The translations under genes and the position numbers were made by a program. Below are positions 24,205 through 33,359 of a stretch of 64,000 nucleotides of DNA, in pieces (position 1 is the stretch's first letter; each line of letters opens with the position of its first letter). Source of the stretch: Zestomonas insulae (lineage in GTDB: Bacteria > Pseudomonadota > Gammaproteobacteria > Pseudomonadales > Pseudomonadaceae); assembly GCF_016901015.1 (NCBI RefSeq), contig NZ_JAFEUP010000001.1, positions 434,001 through 498,000 on the forward strand, given 5' to 3'. The notes under the pieces were generated by a model. It did no database searches, was not told the DNA's origin, and saw only the letters and a list, made by a program, of their open reading frames with translations.

Positions 24205-25059
24205 ATGCCGCTCGCGCAACTGATCACCCCGGAGCAACTCGCCGCCCGCCTGCAGCAACCCGGGCTGGTGCTGCTGGACTGCCGCTTCGCGCTGGAAGAC
24301 ATCAGTTACGGGCAGCGCAGCTATGCCGAAGCGCATATCCCCGGCGCGCAGTTCGCCGACCTGGAACACGACCTCTCCGGGCCAGTGCGCAAAGGCGTGA
24401 GCGGCCGCCACCCACTGCCGGAGCCGGCTCGCCTGATCGAGCGGCTGCGTGACTGGGGCATCGACAACACCAGCGACATCGTCCTCTACGACGACGGCCC
24501 CGGCGCTTTCGCCGCCCGTGCCTGGTGGCTGCTGGCGTGGCTCGGCAAGCGCGACGGCGTGTTCCTTCTCGATGGCGGGCTGAACGCCTGGCGCGCCGCC
24601 GGCCTGCCGCTGACACATGACGTCCTGGCCGCGCCGCGCGGCAGCTTCCAGGGCAGCCCGGATGCCGGCCTGGTGCTCAGCGCCGCCGAGCTGCAGGCAC
24701 GCCTCGGCCAGCCGGCGCTGACCTTGCTGGACGCCCGCGGCCTGCCGCGCTTTCGCGGCGAAGTCGAACCGATCGACCCGGTTGCCGGGCATATTCCCGG
24801 CGCGCGCTGCGCCGCCTTCACCGACAACCTCGGCAGCGACGGGCGCTTCCTCCCCGCCGCGCAACTGCAGCAGCGCTTCGCCGGGTTGCTCGCTGGCCAG
24901 CCGGCCGAGCAGCTGGTGGCCTACTGCGGCTCCGGCGTCACGGCCTGCCACAACCTGTTCGCCCTGAGCCTCGCCGGCTACCCGCTGGCGCCGCTGTACG
25001 CCGGCTCGTGGAGCGAGTGGATCACCGATCCGGCGCGGCCCGTCGCCACCGGCGATTGA
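24205..25059 (+). CDS. Two-domain rhodanese sulfurtransferase
   Basis: A 284-residue protein with tandem rhodanese domains, of the thiosulfate/3-mercaptopyruvate sulfurtransferase family. The inactive N-terminal domain has LLDCRFALED and GAQFADLEHDLSG; the C-terminal domain carries the active Cys241 in AYCGSGVTAC. CGSGVT is nearer to mercaptopyruvate-type loops (CGSGVTA) than to the CRKGVT of rhodanese RhdA. The start at 24205 has CAGGAG seven bases before it. Divergent from the PlsC-like gene with a 72-bp gap. Confidence 0.92.
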   Translation: MPLAQLITPEQLAARLQQPGLVLLDCRFALEDISYGQRSYAEAHIPGAQFADLEHDLSGPVRKGVSGRHPLPEPARLIERLRDWGIDNTSDIVLYDDGPGAFAARAWWLLAWLGKRDGVFLLDGGLNAWRAAGLPLTHDVLAAPRGSFQGSPDAGLVLSAAELQARLGQPALTLLDARGLPRFRGEVEPIDPVAGHIPGARCAAFTDNLGSDGRFLPAAQLQQRFAGLLAGQPAEQLVAYCGSGVTACHNLFALSLAGYPLAPLYAGSWSEWITDPARPVATGD

Positions 25060-25437
25060 GCGACGGCGGCTCACTAGCACCTCCGCGCGGCCCGAGTCGC
25101 CGCGCGGTGGCTTCGGCATCTCGACCATCCCCCTATTGGCAGCCGGCTGGCCGCCACTGAGCCATGCCGGCGACAACGGCTGGGCTGCTGACGCCGTTGC
25201 TACGCGGTCTCTGGCGCCGGCTGCACGTCGACTGAACAGCCGCTCTTTAAGCATTCAGGGCTATATGGGTTATGCCTTAAATGTGTAATTGATTTAAAAA
25301 CAGGCCTTTACAGTAAAAACATCCCACTACACTTCAACATGAGCGGCTAACCCCGCTTCCGGTGGGGCCTTTCCGAGAACAGTAAAAAAAGCTGCCATGC
25401 GCCCCGGCCTCACCGGCACCCTTTCCACGAGGTCGGT
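25060..25437. other. Intergenic region with AT-rich promoter-like segment
   Basis: A 378-base gap without a gene I can support. Its right half turns AT-rich (25240-25325), with TTGATT at 25289 and TACAGT at 25309 as imperfect promoter elements, followed by CCCCGCTTCCGGTGGGG near 25352-25369, a small hairpin, before the 25438 gene. The left half is GC-rich with no clear structure. Confidence 0.4.
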
Positions 25438-25917
25438 ATGGGCATCGCAGCCAGTGAACTTACCCAACACGTGATCCGCCCTACCCTCCTCTACCTGGGC
25501 TGTCATTCCGCGAGCGCGGAAGCCCTGCTGCTCGGCACCGCCGCCTGTCAGTCGGCGCTCGGCTCCGCCCTCGACGACTCGCAAGGCCACGGCCTCTACC
25601 GGATCGGCGACGTTCGCCACCGTTTGCTTTGGGACCATCACCTCGCGCTCGACCCGGAACTCGCCAGCCGAGTGCGCGGTCTAGCCAGTCAGCACGCCTT
25701 CCTTTCGGCGCCGCACCTCGAATTGACCGTCAACCTGCGCTATGCCACCGCTATCGCCTGGTTGCTGGTGCAGGTCGAGGAAACACCGCTGCCGCCGCCC
25801 GACGACCTGATCGGCCTGGCGCAGATCTGGCGTCAGGTGTTCCAGCCGCAGGGCCAGGTGCGCGATTTTCTGAACGCCTGGCGGCATTGCATCGGCCACC
25901 TCAGCCACGTCGCCTAG
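25438..25917 (+). CDS. Conserved hypothetical protein
   Basis: A 159-residue soluble protein that I do not recognise. It has no signal peptide or metal motif; a GCHSASAEALLLGTAACQSALG segment near residues 21-42 and LYRIGDVRHRLLWDHHLA later look like a helical protein. The C-terminal half contains PPPDDLIGLAQIWRQVF and LNAWRHCIGHL. The start has GAGG nine bases upstream and codon use matches the neighbours, so it is probably real. It lies upstream of the FadL-type porin gene, 152 bp away. Confidence 0.65.
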   Translation: MGIAASELTQHVIRPTLLYLGCHSASAEALLLGTAACQSALGSALDDSQGHGLYRIGDVRHRLLWDHHLALDPELASRVRGLASQHAFLSAPHLELTVNLRYATAIAWLLVQVEETPLPPPDDLIGLAQIWRQVFQPQGQVRDFLNAWRHCIGHLSHVA

Positions 25918-26069
25918 AGGGGCTGTTTCGGGGCGAAAGACATTCGCAAATTCCCCGCAAGATGCCATCAAAGTGCCGTTATTTGTCAGACAATCCAGCA
26001 ATATCAATTGTGGAAAGCCCCTCTGAATCCTGCTAGTTTTCGCCCCGCTTTCCGTCCCTGGAGTCCTTC

Positions 26070-27350
26070 ATGAAACAAGTTTGGTTCAAGTCCACCCTCG
26101 CCCTGACCATCAGCGCTCTCTCCACCTATAGCCTGGCGGGTGGCTTTGCCATCAACGAACAAAGCATCAGCGGCATGGGCACTTCCTACGCCGGCCGTTC
26201 GTCGTCTGCTGACGATGCTTCCACCGTGTTCGGCAACCCGGCCGGGATGTCGCGTCTGAAGCGCGAGCAGGTCAGCTTCGGCGCCGCGGCGATCATCGCC
26301 AAGACCGACATCGACCACGCCAGCGGCACGTTTGCCGGCAGCAACGACGGCGACATGGTGCCGTTCACCGCCGTGCCGATGGGCTACTACGTCAAGCCGA
26401 TCGACGACCAGTGGGCCTTCGGCCTCGGCGTATACGTGCCGTTCGGCCTGATCACCGACTACGAAGGCGGCTTCCAGGGCCGCTTCTACGGCGACTACAG
26501 CGAAGTGCGGGTGATCACCACCCAGCCGACCGTCAGCTACCGCTTCAACGACCAGTTGTCGCTGGGCCTCGGCCTGACCATCAACCGCATCGATGGCAAG
26601 CTGGAAAGCGCGGTCGCCTCGCCGATCCCCGGTGGCGCGGAAAGCCGTGTGAAGATCAAGGGCGACGACACGGCGGTCGGCTACAACATCGGCGTGCTCT
26701 ACGAGTTCACCCCGCAGACCCGCGCCGGCCTGACCTACCACTCCAAGGTCGACTACACCCTGGAAGGCGACACCAAGATCAGCGGCAACAACCCGGCGCT
26801 AGGCAACTTCGGCATCGGCGCCTACGGCAAGTACGACGCCTCGCTGGACCTGACCACCCCGGAATCGGTCGACCTGTCGCTGACCCACGACATCGACGAG
26901 CGCTGGACCGTGTATGCCGGCAGCACCTTCACCCGCTGGAGCCGCCTGAAGGACATCACCGTCGAGAACGAAGGCGTGCGCGCCGGCCCGGCCTCGGCAA
27001 CCTTCGGCACCATCACCGAAGAGCAGAACTGGCACGACACCTGGTCCTACGCCGTGGGCGCGGCCTACAAGCTGAACCCCGAGTGGGTGCTGCGCGCCGG
27101 TCTGGCCTTCGACCAGTCGCCGGTCAACAACCAGGATCGCTCGCCACGCATTCCCAGCAACGACCGCAAGGCGTTCAGCCTGGGCGCGGCGTGGAGCCCG
27201 AACGAGGACATCACCGTCGACCTGGCCTACTCCTACCTGCAAGAGGACGACGCCAAGATCAACGACGTGAAAGCTGGCAAGGGCGCCTACCGTGCGACCT
27301 ACGAGAACAGCGCACACGGCCTCGGCGCACAGCTGACCTACCGCTTCTAA
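26070..27350 (+). CDS. OmpP1/FadL/TodX family outer membrane transporter
   Basis: A 426-residue outer-membrane beta-barrel for long-chain fatty acids or other hydrophobic molecules. The signal peptide is MKQVWFKSTLALTISALSTY with cleavage likely after SLAG; the mature start GGFAINEQSISGMGTSYAGR and the NPAGMSRL segment are the FadL hatch region, and it ends in YRF. Together with the nearby exported glutathione peroxidase, MFS and MarR genes the order resembles P. aeruginosa PA1285-PA1288, where the FadL homologue has been linked to oleate-derived oxylipin export; orthology is inference. Confidence 0.92.
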   Translation: MKQVWFKSTLALTISALSTYSLAGGFAINEQSISGMGTSYAGRSSSADDASTVFGNPAGMSRLKREQVSFGAAAIIAKTDIDHASGTFAGSNDGDMVPFTAVPMGYYVKPIDDQWAFGLGVYVPFGLITDYEGGFQGRFYGDYSEVRVITTQPTVSYRFNDQLSLGLGLTINRIDGKLESAVASPIPGGAESRVKIKGDDTAVGYNIGVLYEFTPQTRAGLTYHSKVDYTLEGDTKISGNNPALGNFGIGAYGKYDASLDLTTPESVDLSLTHDIDERWTVYAGSTFTRWSRLKDITVENEGVRAGPASATFGTITEEQNWHDTWSYAVGAAYKLNPEWVLRAGLAFDQSPVNNQDRSPRIPSNDRKAFSLGAAWSPNEDITVDLAYSYLQEDDAKINDVKAGKGAYRATYENSAHGLGAQLTYRF

Positions 27351-27366
27351 GCTTCTGCGTTATGCA

Positions 27367-27400
27367 CCACGGGCCAGCCTTGCGCTGGCCCGTGGCGTTT
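27367..27400. terminator. Strong hairpin between convergent fadL-type and lipase chaperone genes
   Basis: CCACGGGCCAGC-CTTG-CGCTGGCCCGTGG is a nearly perfect 12-pair stem, followed on the plus strand by CGTTTC. It is 17 bases after the porin stop and 11 before the lipase chaperone stop, so it likely terminates both. Confidence 0.8.
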
Positions 27401-27410
27401 CTAGCGCCGC

Positions 27411-28466
27411 TCAGCGGCTCGCGCCACGCTGCTCGAGGAAGTCGGCGCGGGCGTCGAGGGCCTGCACCTTGAACTGCTCGGCGGCGGCGAAGCGGCGCTC
27501 GCGCAACGCCAGAATTTCCGTCTGTTGCTGCGCAGTGGGCAAGCCGCTGCCGAGCAACGACTGCAGCTCCTGACGATAGTCCGCGTATTGCTGCTGCCAG
27601 ACGCGCGCCTCGCGCTGTTCGGCAAGCTGGCGCTCGACCTCGCCGGCGTCATGCCGACGCGCCAGCAACTCGCGCACCTGCACCTCGTCAGCCCCGTCGC
27701 TGAGCAGCCGGCGCAGCTCATCCTGCTCCTCGCGCTCGGCTTGCGCCTCCTGCAGGCGCGCCTGTTCGGCCGCCGGCAAACCCTCGCGCAAGGCCTGTGC
27801 GGCAGCCGCGCGCGCCTCCGGCGAAAGATCATCGCGCAACTCCAGGGACAGGTTGTCGAGGGTGAAGCGTTCCTGCGCCTCTTCCGCGGCGAAGAACGCC
27901 GCGGCCGCCAGCGGCCCCAACCGTTCACGGCGCAGGCTGACCTTGCGTTCCAGACCATCGCGCAACACTTGCAGCTGGTGATCCGGCGCGCCGTCCAGCG
28001 GCACCGCTGGCGCCGGCTCCTGCAAGGTCGCCTGCAGGTAGGCGAGGTAGCCGCTGAGCAGTTGCGACAGCTGACCGAGCGCCGGCTCCTTGAGGCGCGT
28101 GCCGGCATCGCTGACCAAGGCCCGCACGCTGGCATCCAGCCCCTGCTCTTCGGTCTTGGCCAGATAGCCATCGAAGTAGTCGCGCAGGCCGCGCTCGATC
28201 AGCAGATTGCCTTGGGCATCGGTGCGCGGCGCGTCCCCCTGATTGGCTGACGCGGTCTGCTTGGTTGTGGGCGTGGCGGGCGCCGCCGCGACCGCCGCCG
28301 CGACCGCCGCCGCGGGACGCAGCGGTGCGGGGGCCACGCCGTTCGCCGCCGCGCTGACCTGAACTGCGGGTTGCACATCCGGCCAGCGCAGCAGCAGCGT
28401 TACGGCGATACAGGCACCGGCCAGGACCAGCGCACCACCCAGCAAAACGCGGTCGGAAAGGGACAT
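27411..28466 (-). CDS. lifO: Lipase chaperone (Lif/LipB family), orphan
   Basis: A 351-residue membrane-anchored periplasmic foldase for class I secreted lipases. The N-terminal anchor is RVLLGGALVLAGACIAVTLLL, followed by an alanine/proline-rich linker (about residues 35-75) and the helical foldase domain. The chaperone motif is seen as RDYFDGYLAKTEEQ (family RxxFDYxLSAxGE, here altered after FD). No lipase gene is adjacent: upstream is an exported glutathione peroxidase and downstream the FadL porin. In most pseudomonads lifO directly follows lipA, so its client must be encoded elsewhere or be different. Confidence 0.87.
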   Translation of the reverse strand: MSLSDRVLLGGALVLAGACIAVTLLLRWPDVQPAVQVSAAANGVAPAPLRPAAAVAAAVAAAPATPTTKQTASANQGDAPRTDAQGNLLIERGLRDYFDGYLAKTEEQGLDASVRALVSDAGTRLKEPALGQLSQLLSGYLAYLQATLQEPAPAVPLDGAPDHQLQVLRDGLERKVSLRRERLGPLAAAAFFAAEEAQERFTLDNLSLELRDDLSPEARAAAAQALREGLPAAEQARLQEAQAEREEQDELRRLLSDGADEVQVRELLARRHDAGEVERQLAEQREARVWQQQYADYRQELQSLLGSGLPTAQQQTEILALRERRFAAAEQFKVQALDARADFLEQRGASR

Positions 28467-28552
28467 GCGGGCCTCGTCATGGCAGCAGCGATAGCGCCCG
28501 AGCCTGCCACAGCACCGCCACCCCCACTAACCCCGAACGGGTGGCGCGGCAG

Positions 28553-29101
28553 TCAGGGTTGCGAGGCGATCGCCTGCTCCAGGGCTTCGCGCAGGCTGTC
28601 GCTGTCCGGCTTGGTCAGGCTGGAAAAGCTCGCCACCACCTTGCCCTGGCGGTCGACCACATACTTGTAGAAGTTCCAGCGCGGCGCACCGCTCTGTTCG
28701 GCGAGCTGCTTGAACAGCGGAATCGCCTGCTCGCCGGTGACCACCTGCGGTTCGGTCATGGTGAAGGTTACGCCGTAGTTGGCGTAGCAGACCTTGGCGG
28801 TCTCGGCGGTGTCGGCGGCTTCCTGCTTGAAGTCGTTGGACGGCACGCCCAGCACTTCGAGGCCCTGCCCCTGGTACTGCTTGTACAGCGTCTCGAGGCC
28901 CTTGAACTGCGGGGCGAAACCGCAGTGGCTGGCAGTGTTGACGATCAGCAGCGGCTTGCCGGCAAAGCGCTCGCACAGGTCGACGCTTTCCTTGGCGCGC
29001 AGCTTGGGCAGCTCGCCCTGCAGCAAGGCGGGACACTCCGCCAACACCGGGCCGGCAACGGCGGCGAGCAGCAACGCGGCGAACAGACGGGACGACTTCA
29101 T
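28553..29101 (-). CDS. Glutathione peroxidase family protein with signal peptide
   Basis: A 182-residue thiol peroxidase of the GPx family. It has a signal peptide ([21 protein letters not shown]) and so acts in the periplasm. The peroxidatic Cys60 is in [15 protein letters not shown], and the [14 protein letters not shown] block carries the catalytic Trp/Asn. Residues [20 protein letters not shown] include a further cysteine that could resolve the sulfenic acid using thioredoxin-like donors. It lies on the same strand as the lipase chaperone (86-bp gap) and the MFS gene. Confidence 0.92.
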   Translation of the reverse strand: MKSSRLFAALLLAAVAGPVLAECPALLQGELPKLRAKESVDLCERFAGKPLLIVNTASHCGFAPQFKGLETLYKQYQGQGLEVLGVPSNDFKQEAADTAETAKVCYANYGVTFTMTEPQVVTGEQAIPLFKQLAEQSGAPRWNFYKYVVDRQGKVVASFSSLTKPDSDSLREALEQAIASQP

Positions 29102-29162
29102 GGCGCAAATCCTGTGCAGATGATGATCGACTAACGCTACGCGCAGTCACCCGTCACGGCAA

Positions 29163-29288
29163 TCAGCAGGCGCCCATGCCCAACTGCATCAGCGCCAGGC
29201 CGCCGCGCTGCCAGCCCCACCAGATCAGCGCCAGCACCACTAGGCCGACCAGCAGCACGGCGAGCAGGCCTCCGTGCTTGGCGATCAT
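29163..29288 (-). CDS. Tiny single-span membrane protein (41 residues)
   Basis: An ORF of 41 residues: MIAKHGGLLAVLLVGLVVLA with LIWWGWQRGGLALMQLGMGAC following. It is one hydrophobic helix (residues 8-24) with WWGWQR at the interface and a C-terminal cysteine two residues from a methionine. The ATG (29286-29288) overlaps the MFS transporter stop by an ATGA junction, so translation is coupled, and codon use fits the neighbours. I know no family for it. A role as small partner of the transporter is inference. Confidence 0.6.
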   Translation of the reverse strand: MIAKHGGLLAVLLVGLVVLALIWWGWQRGGLALMQLGMGAC

Positions 29289-30493
29289 GCGACACCGCCG
29301 GCCATCTGCAGACGCGCCACCGGCCGCTCGCGCACCGGCCAGTTGAGCACCGCGGCCATCAGGCTGAGGCCGATGGAAATCTGCCAGACCAGGTCGTAGC
29401 TGCCGGTGTGGTCATACAGGTAGCCGCCCAGCCAGCCGCCGAGGAAGGCACCCAGCTGGTGGAAGAGGAACACGATGCCACCGAGCATCGACAGGTTGCG
29501 CACGCCGAACAGGGTGGCCACCGTGCCGTTGGTCAGCGGCACGGTGGACAGCCACAGCAGGCCCATGGCGATGCCGAACGCATAGGCGCTCCACACGCTC
29601 AGCGGCACGGCGAGGAAGGCGACGATCACCACCCCGCGCAGCAGGTATAGCGCGGTGAGCAGGCGCGGCTTGGACATCCGCCCGCCGAGCCAACCGGCCA
29701 GGTAGGTGCCGAAGATATTGAATAGGCCGACCAGCGCCAGCACCGTGGTGCCGACCGAGGCCGGCAGGTGCTGGTCGACCAGGTAGGCCGGCAGGTGCAC
29801 GCCGATGAACACCACCTGGAAGCCGCAGACGAAGAAGCCCAGCGCCAGCAGCCAGAAGCCGGAATGGCCGACCGCCTCGCGCAGCGCCTCGCCGAGGGTC
29901 TGCTCGCCGGCCACGGCGGGCATTGGCTGGTCCTTCAATAGACCAGCCAGCGGCACGATCAGCGCTACCAGCAAGCCGAGCGCGAGCAGTGCCGCCGACC
30001 AGCCGAGCCAGCTGATCAGACCCAGGGTGCCGGGCAGCATGGCGAACTGGCCGAACGAGCCGGCGGCCGCGGCGATACCCATGGCCATGCTGCGCTTCTC
30101 GATCGGCACCGCGCGGCCGACCACGCCGAGCAGCACCGAGAACGAGGTGCCGGACAGGCCGATGCCGATCAACAGCCCGGCGCTCAGCGACAGCGACCAG
30201 GCCGAATCGGCAGAGCCCATCAGCGCCAGTCCCAGGGCATACAGCACACCGCCGACGATCACCGTGCGGGTCGCCCCAAAGCGGTCGGCCAGCGCCCCGG
30301 CGAACGGCTGGGCGAGGCCCCAGATCAGGTTCTGCAGGGCGATGGCGAAGGCGAACACCTCGCGGCCCCAGCCGAAGTCGGCGCTCATCGGTGCGAGGAA
30401 CAAACCGAATCCATGGCGAATGCCGAGCGACAGCGCGAGGATCAGCGCCGCCCCCAAGAGAACCCAACCGCTAGCACGCCAGAGCGAAGTCAT
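29285..30493 (-). CDS. Major facilitator superfamily transporter
   Basis: A 402-residue MFS permease with twelve expected spans. The N-terminal half contains LALSLGIRHGFGLFLAPMSADFGWGREVFAF and the loop ADRFGATRTVIVGG (MFS motif A form), and the second half AGWLGGRMSKPRLL. It resembles oxalate/formate-antiporter-like and monocarboxylate-type MFS; the substrate cannot be read. Downstream is a coupled 41-residue membrane ORF; upstream, 45 bp away on the same strand, is a MarR regulator that probably controls the operon. Confidence 0.9.
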   Translation of the reverse strand: MTSLWRASGWVLLGAALILALSLGIRHGFGLFLAPMSADFGWGREVFAFAIALQNLIWGLAQPFAGALADRFGATRTVIVGGVLYALGLALMGSADSAWSLSLSAGLLIGIGLSGTSFSVLLGVVGRAVPIEKRSMAMGIAAAAGSFGQFAMLPGTLGLISWLGWSAALLALGLLVALIVPLAGLLKDQPMPAVAGEQTLGEALREAVGHSGFWLLALGFFVCGFQVVFIGVHLPAYLVDQHLPASVGTTVLALVGLFNIFGTYLAGWLGGRMSKPRLLTALYLLRGVVIVAFLAVPLSVWSAYAFGIAMGLLWLSTVPLTNGTVATLFGVRNLSMLGGIVFLFHQLGAFLGGWLGGYLYDHTGSYDLVWQISIGLSLMAAVLNWPVRERPVARLQMAGGVA

Positions 30494-30538
30494 AAGAATC
30501 TTCCTTTCCGGGTAGGTACCCGTTTTATCGCGAAAAAA

Positions 30539-30952
30539 TCAGTCGATGGTTTCCAGATCGTCGAGCAGCAGCATCAGCGCTTCGCGCTTCGACTCGCCGA
30601 GGCGCTGGCTCATCTGCGTCTGCGCCTGCGCCCAGGCCAGCTTGGCGCGGGCGAAAGTCTGCGCGCCGTGCGGCGTGAGATGCACCAGGCGATGACGCTG
30701 ATCGGTGCCGCCGTCGAGGCTGAGCAGCCCCGCCGTTTCGAGCACGCGCAGGTTGCGACCGAGGGTACTGCGATCCAGGCCCATGGCCTCGGCCAGGTCG
30801 GAAATGCTCGGCTGGTCGAGCCGCTCCAGGTGGCGCAGCAACGAGTACTGCGCCGCGTTGAGGCCGACCTCGGCGAGCGCGTCGTCGTACAGTTTGGTCA
30901 CCGTCCGCGCCGCGCGGCGCAGTTTGGTGCAGAGGCAATGAGTGGTCAGCAT
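30539..30952 (-). CDS. MarR family transcriptional regulator
   Basis: A 137-residue winged-helix regulator. The DNA-binding core is PSISDLAEAMGLDRSTLGRNL followed by the wing GTDQRHRLVHLTPHG. The start MLTTHCLCTKLRRAAR at 30950-30952 matches how related regulators begin; the frame also continues to ATGs at 30979 and 30988. Cys6 and Cys8 sit at the start of the first dimerisation helix, a place where some MarR proteins sense oxidants, but that is speculation. It precedes the MFS gene on the same strand and probably represses it. Confidence 0.85.
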   Translation of the reverse strand: MLTTHCLCTKLRRAARTVTKLYDDALAEVGLNAAQYSLLRHLERLDQPSISDLAEAMGLDRSTLGRNLRVLETAGLLSLDGGTDQRHRLVHLTPHGAQTFARAKLAWAQAQTQMSQRLGESKREALMLLLDDLETID

Positions 30953-31210
30953 GGATAGGTGTATATACCCGCAAATCATCTTCGGCAAGCCCTATAAACT
31001 TTCGCTGACCAGAAGCTGCTGCGACCTGTCACCGCGGAAAAGCGACGCCCAAAGGAATGAGGAACAAGCACTCAAGCCCGGATGTTAATGGCAGCCCGCG
31101 AGCAGAAGCTCCAAATTATTCTGGATTGGCAAGCCGGATCGGAGTGCTGCTCACGCAGGATGCGCTAAACGAACAGCCTCGACGTGCGCAGCCGCGATTT
31201 CCACTGAGCC

Positions 31211-31624
31211 TTACTGCGCGTAGCGCCGCGACAGGCCCGGCGGCACGCCGCTGCTGTCGGTTTCCTGCCAGGGCCCCTGCGGGCCGTTCGACCAGAACCA
31301 GCCGCCGTCCCAGCGGTAGTAGGTGCGCTCGCGGTAATAAACGTCCGGCACCTTCTCCAGCACGTAGACGCCGAGGCCGGTGTCCCAGTGGCAGTTGCCG
31401 CCCGGCGGCGGCGCGTAGCGCGGGTGCGCCTTCATGGTGGTCGGCGGTTTCGGCGTCGACGGAATGGTCGGCATCGGCGGCCGCGGCGTCGGGGTCTGGG
31501 TGCTCGGCGCCGGTGCCGGCGTTTGCGGCAGCGGCGCCGGATAGTCCGGCGCGGGGCGTTGCGAGGTGCAGCCGGCCAGACCGACCAGCAGCCCTACAGC
31601 GAGAAATTGCACGGTCGGTTTCAT
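31211..31624 (-). CDS. Proline-rich lipoprotein, unknown function
   Basis: A 137-residue lipoprotein: MKPTVQFLAVGLLVGLAGC gives a lipobox LAGC with Cys19. A proline/threonine-rich linker (PLPQTPAPAPSTQTPTPRPP region) follows, then a small C-terminal domain with HWDTGLGVYVLEKVPDVYYR and YYRWDGGWFWSNGPQGPW. The aromatic repeats resemble the YXXG-type domains of periplasmic lipoproteins. It lies 12 bp downstream of ccmI on the same strand, so it may be cotranscribed with the ccm operon, without known role there. Confidence 0.78.
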   Translation of the reverse strand: MKPTVQFLAVGLLVGLAGCTSQRPAPDYPAPLPQTPAPAPSTQTPTPRPPMPTIPSTPKPPTTMKAHPRYAPPPGGNCHWDTGLGVYVLEKVPDVYYRERTYYRWDGGWFWSNGPQGPWQETDSSGVPPGLSRRYAQ

Positions 31625-31636
31625 GGCGTTGCTCCG

Positions 31637-32872
31637 TTACTGGTCGGGGCTGTCGATGCTCAGCTGCTGCAGGTCACGCGTGCTGCTGGCCAGCGGCTGG
31701 CTGCGGCCGATCCATTCGCCGTCGGTGGCCTTGCCGGAGCGCGAGACGCGCGCCACCAATTGAACCTGCGGGAAGGCGGAAAGTTTCAGCTGCGGCATCA
31801 TCGCGTCGGCATCGCTGAGTTCCACCTCGGCCGGTAGGTCGGCAACCGTCATGCGCTTGACCGCCAGCGGCATCGGCGGACCGTTGCTGGCACGCGCGAA
31901 GACGAACACGCTGTCGCCCGGCTGGACCTTGTCCTTGAGGCTGGCCGCCAGGTTGACCCGTACTTTCAGCGTAGCGCCGTCAGTGCTCGCGGCAACCGCC
32001 GGCGGCGATGGCTGCGCCACTTGCGGCGGTGCGGGCTCGACGCCGCCGACCTGCTGCTGACGCGCGCGGGCGCGCTCCACGCCACCCTGGATCGCGGCCC
32101 GCGAAGGGTCCTCGGCCGGCAGCACGGCGATCAGCCGCTCCCAGTAGCCGATCGCGTCCTTGAAGCGCTGGTCCTCGAAGGCGGCGATGCCGAGCAGGCC
32201 AAGGCTAGTGACTTCCTCGGCGTCCTTCTTCAGCGCCTCGTCGGTCAGCGCCTGGATCTGCGGCGAGAACTTGCGTTCGCCGGCGAAATACAGCGCCTGC
32301 GCCCACTGGCCGAGCACTTCCGGCTGGTGCTCGGAGAGCAGCGCGGCATGCTCGAAAGCCTTGGCCGCGTCCGCCGCGCGCTGCTGGGCCATGTAGGTGC
32401 GACCGAGGAAGTACCAGGCCTCAGCGGAGTCCGGCTGGGCCTTGACGGTCTGTTCCAGGCGCGCAGTCATGTCTTCGATGCTGCGCGGCATCTGGCTGAA
32501 TTCGCGGGTCAGTTCGACCTTGTCGCTGGCGCCCCAGTGCAGGTACAGGCCCAGCGCGAGCACCGGCACCAGCAGCGCGGCAACCAGCGGCACCGCGCGA
32601 CCGAGCCGCGAACTGCGTGCGGCCTCGGTGCCTTCGGTATCGGCGAGCAGTTCGCGCGCGGCTTCGGCGCGGCCGCCTTCAAGTTGCTCGGCAGTCAGCA
32701 CGCCGGCCGCGTGCTGGCCAGTCAGCTCGTCCAAGCGCTCTTCGTAGAGCGCCACGTTGAGCGCCGTGCGGTCTTCTTCGCGCTGTACGCGACGACCACG
32801 CAGCACCGGAATCAGCAGGAATGCCAGGGCCACCAGCAACAACAGGCCGGCGGCGAGCCAGAAATCAATCAT
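31637..32872 (-). CDS. ccmI: Cytochrome c biogenesis protein CcmI
   Basis: A 411-residue inner-membrane protein that chaperones apocytochrome c for the CcmFHI haem ligation complex. Two N-terminal spans ([14 protein letters not shown] and [19 protein letters not shown]) flank a loop with a leucine-zipper-like helix, and the periplasmic part has TPR repeats ([20 protein letters not shown]). The C-terminal domain contains [18 protein letters not shown] typical of CcmI. It overlaps ccmH by 8 bases and ends the ccm operon. Confidence 0.93.
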   Translation of the reverse strand: MIDFWLAAGLLLLVALAFLLIPVLRGRRVQREEDRTALNVALYEERLDELTGQHAAGVLTAEQLEGGRAEAARELLADTEGTEAARSSRLGRAVPLVAALLVPVLALGLYLHWGASDKVELTREFSQMPRSIEDMTARLEQTVKAQPDSAEAWYFLGRTYMAQQRAADAAKAFEHAALLSEHQPEVLGQWAQALYFAGERKFSPQIQALTDEALKKDAEEVTSLGLLGIAAFEDQRFKDAIGYWERLIAVLPAEDPSRAAIQGGVERARARQQQVGGVEPAPPQVAQPSPPAVAASTDGATLKVRVNLAASLKDKVQPGDSVFVFARASNGPPMPLAVKRMTVADLPAEVELSDADAMMPQLKLSAFPQVQLVARVSRSGKATDGEWIGRSQPLASSTRDLQQLSIDSPDQ

Positions 32873-33359
32873 TCGAGGTTTTTTCCGCGGAGGTGGAATT
32901 CAGCAGGGCGTCGAGACGGGCGCGCTCCTGCTCGGAAAGCTGGACGTCGGCAACCGCGGCGTTCTCCACCCGGCGCCGGCGCAGGACGATCACCCCGAGC
33001 ACCAGCAGGCCGCCGCCGAGCAGCACGTACGGGCCGTACCAGAGCAGCCAGGTGCGTGCATTGACCGGCGGCTTGTAGCGCACGAAATCGCCGTAGCGGT
33101 CGACCATGAACTCGACGATCTGCTGGTTGCTCTGCCCTTCGCCGAGCATGCGATGGATCTCGCGGCGCAGGTCGGCGGCGATCGGCGCGTTGGAGTCGGC
33201 GATGTCCTGGTTCTGGCACTTCGGGCAGCGCAGTTCCTTGGTCAGCTGGGTGAAGCGCTCGCGCTGCGCGTCGTTGGCAAACTCGTAGGTGTCGATGGCG
33301 GCCTGCGCGATGCCGTAGAGGCCAAGGGTCAGCGCCGCGGCGGCGAGCAGGCGCTTCAT
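32865..33359 (-). CDS. ccmH: Cytochrome c maturation protein CcmH (CcmL type)
   Basis: A 164-residue membrane-anchored thioredox protein that reduces apocytochrome CXXCH cysteines before haem attachment. Signal peptide [20 protein letters not shown], the redox motif LRCPKCQ with C45 and C48, a periplasmic three-helix bundle, then one C-terminal span ([23 protein letters not shown]). Its start overlaps the ccmG stop by four bases and its end overlaps ccmI. Confidence 0.95.
   Translation of the reverse strand: MKRLLAAAALTLGLYGIAQAAIDTYEFANDAQRERFTQLTKELRCPKCQNQDIADSNAPIAADLRREIHRMLGEGQSNQQIVEFMVDRYGDFVRYKPPVNARTWLLWYGPYVLLGGGLLVLGVIVLRRRRVENAAVADVQLSEQERARLDALLNSTSAEKTSND

Noticed and set aside
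23335..25254. 639-residue minus-strand frame including the PlsC-like gene
   Set aside because: Only the last 265 residues are protein-like. The rest is antisense to the sulfurtransferase and has no ribosome binding site at its beginning.
28230..28340. GCC/GCG-rich stretch (Ala-rich coding repeats) as a possible tandem repeat array
   Set aside because: It is the low-complexity Ala/Pro linker of the lipase chaperone, common in such proteins and not an independent repeat.
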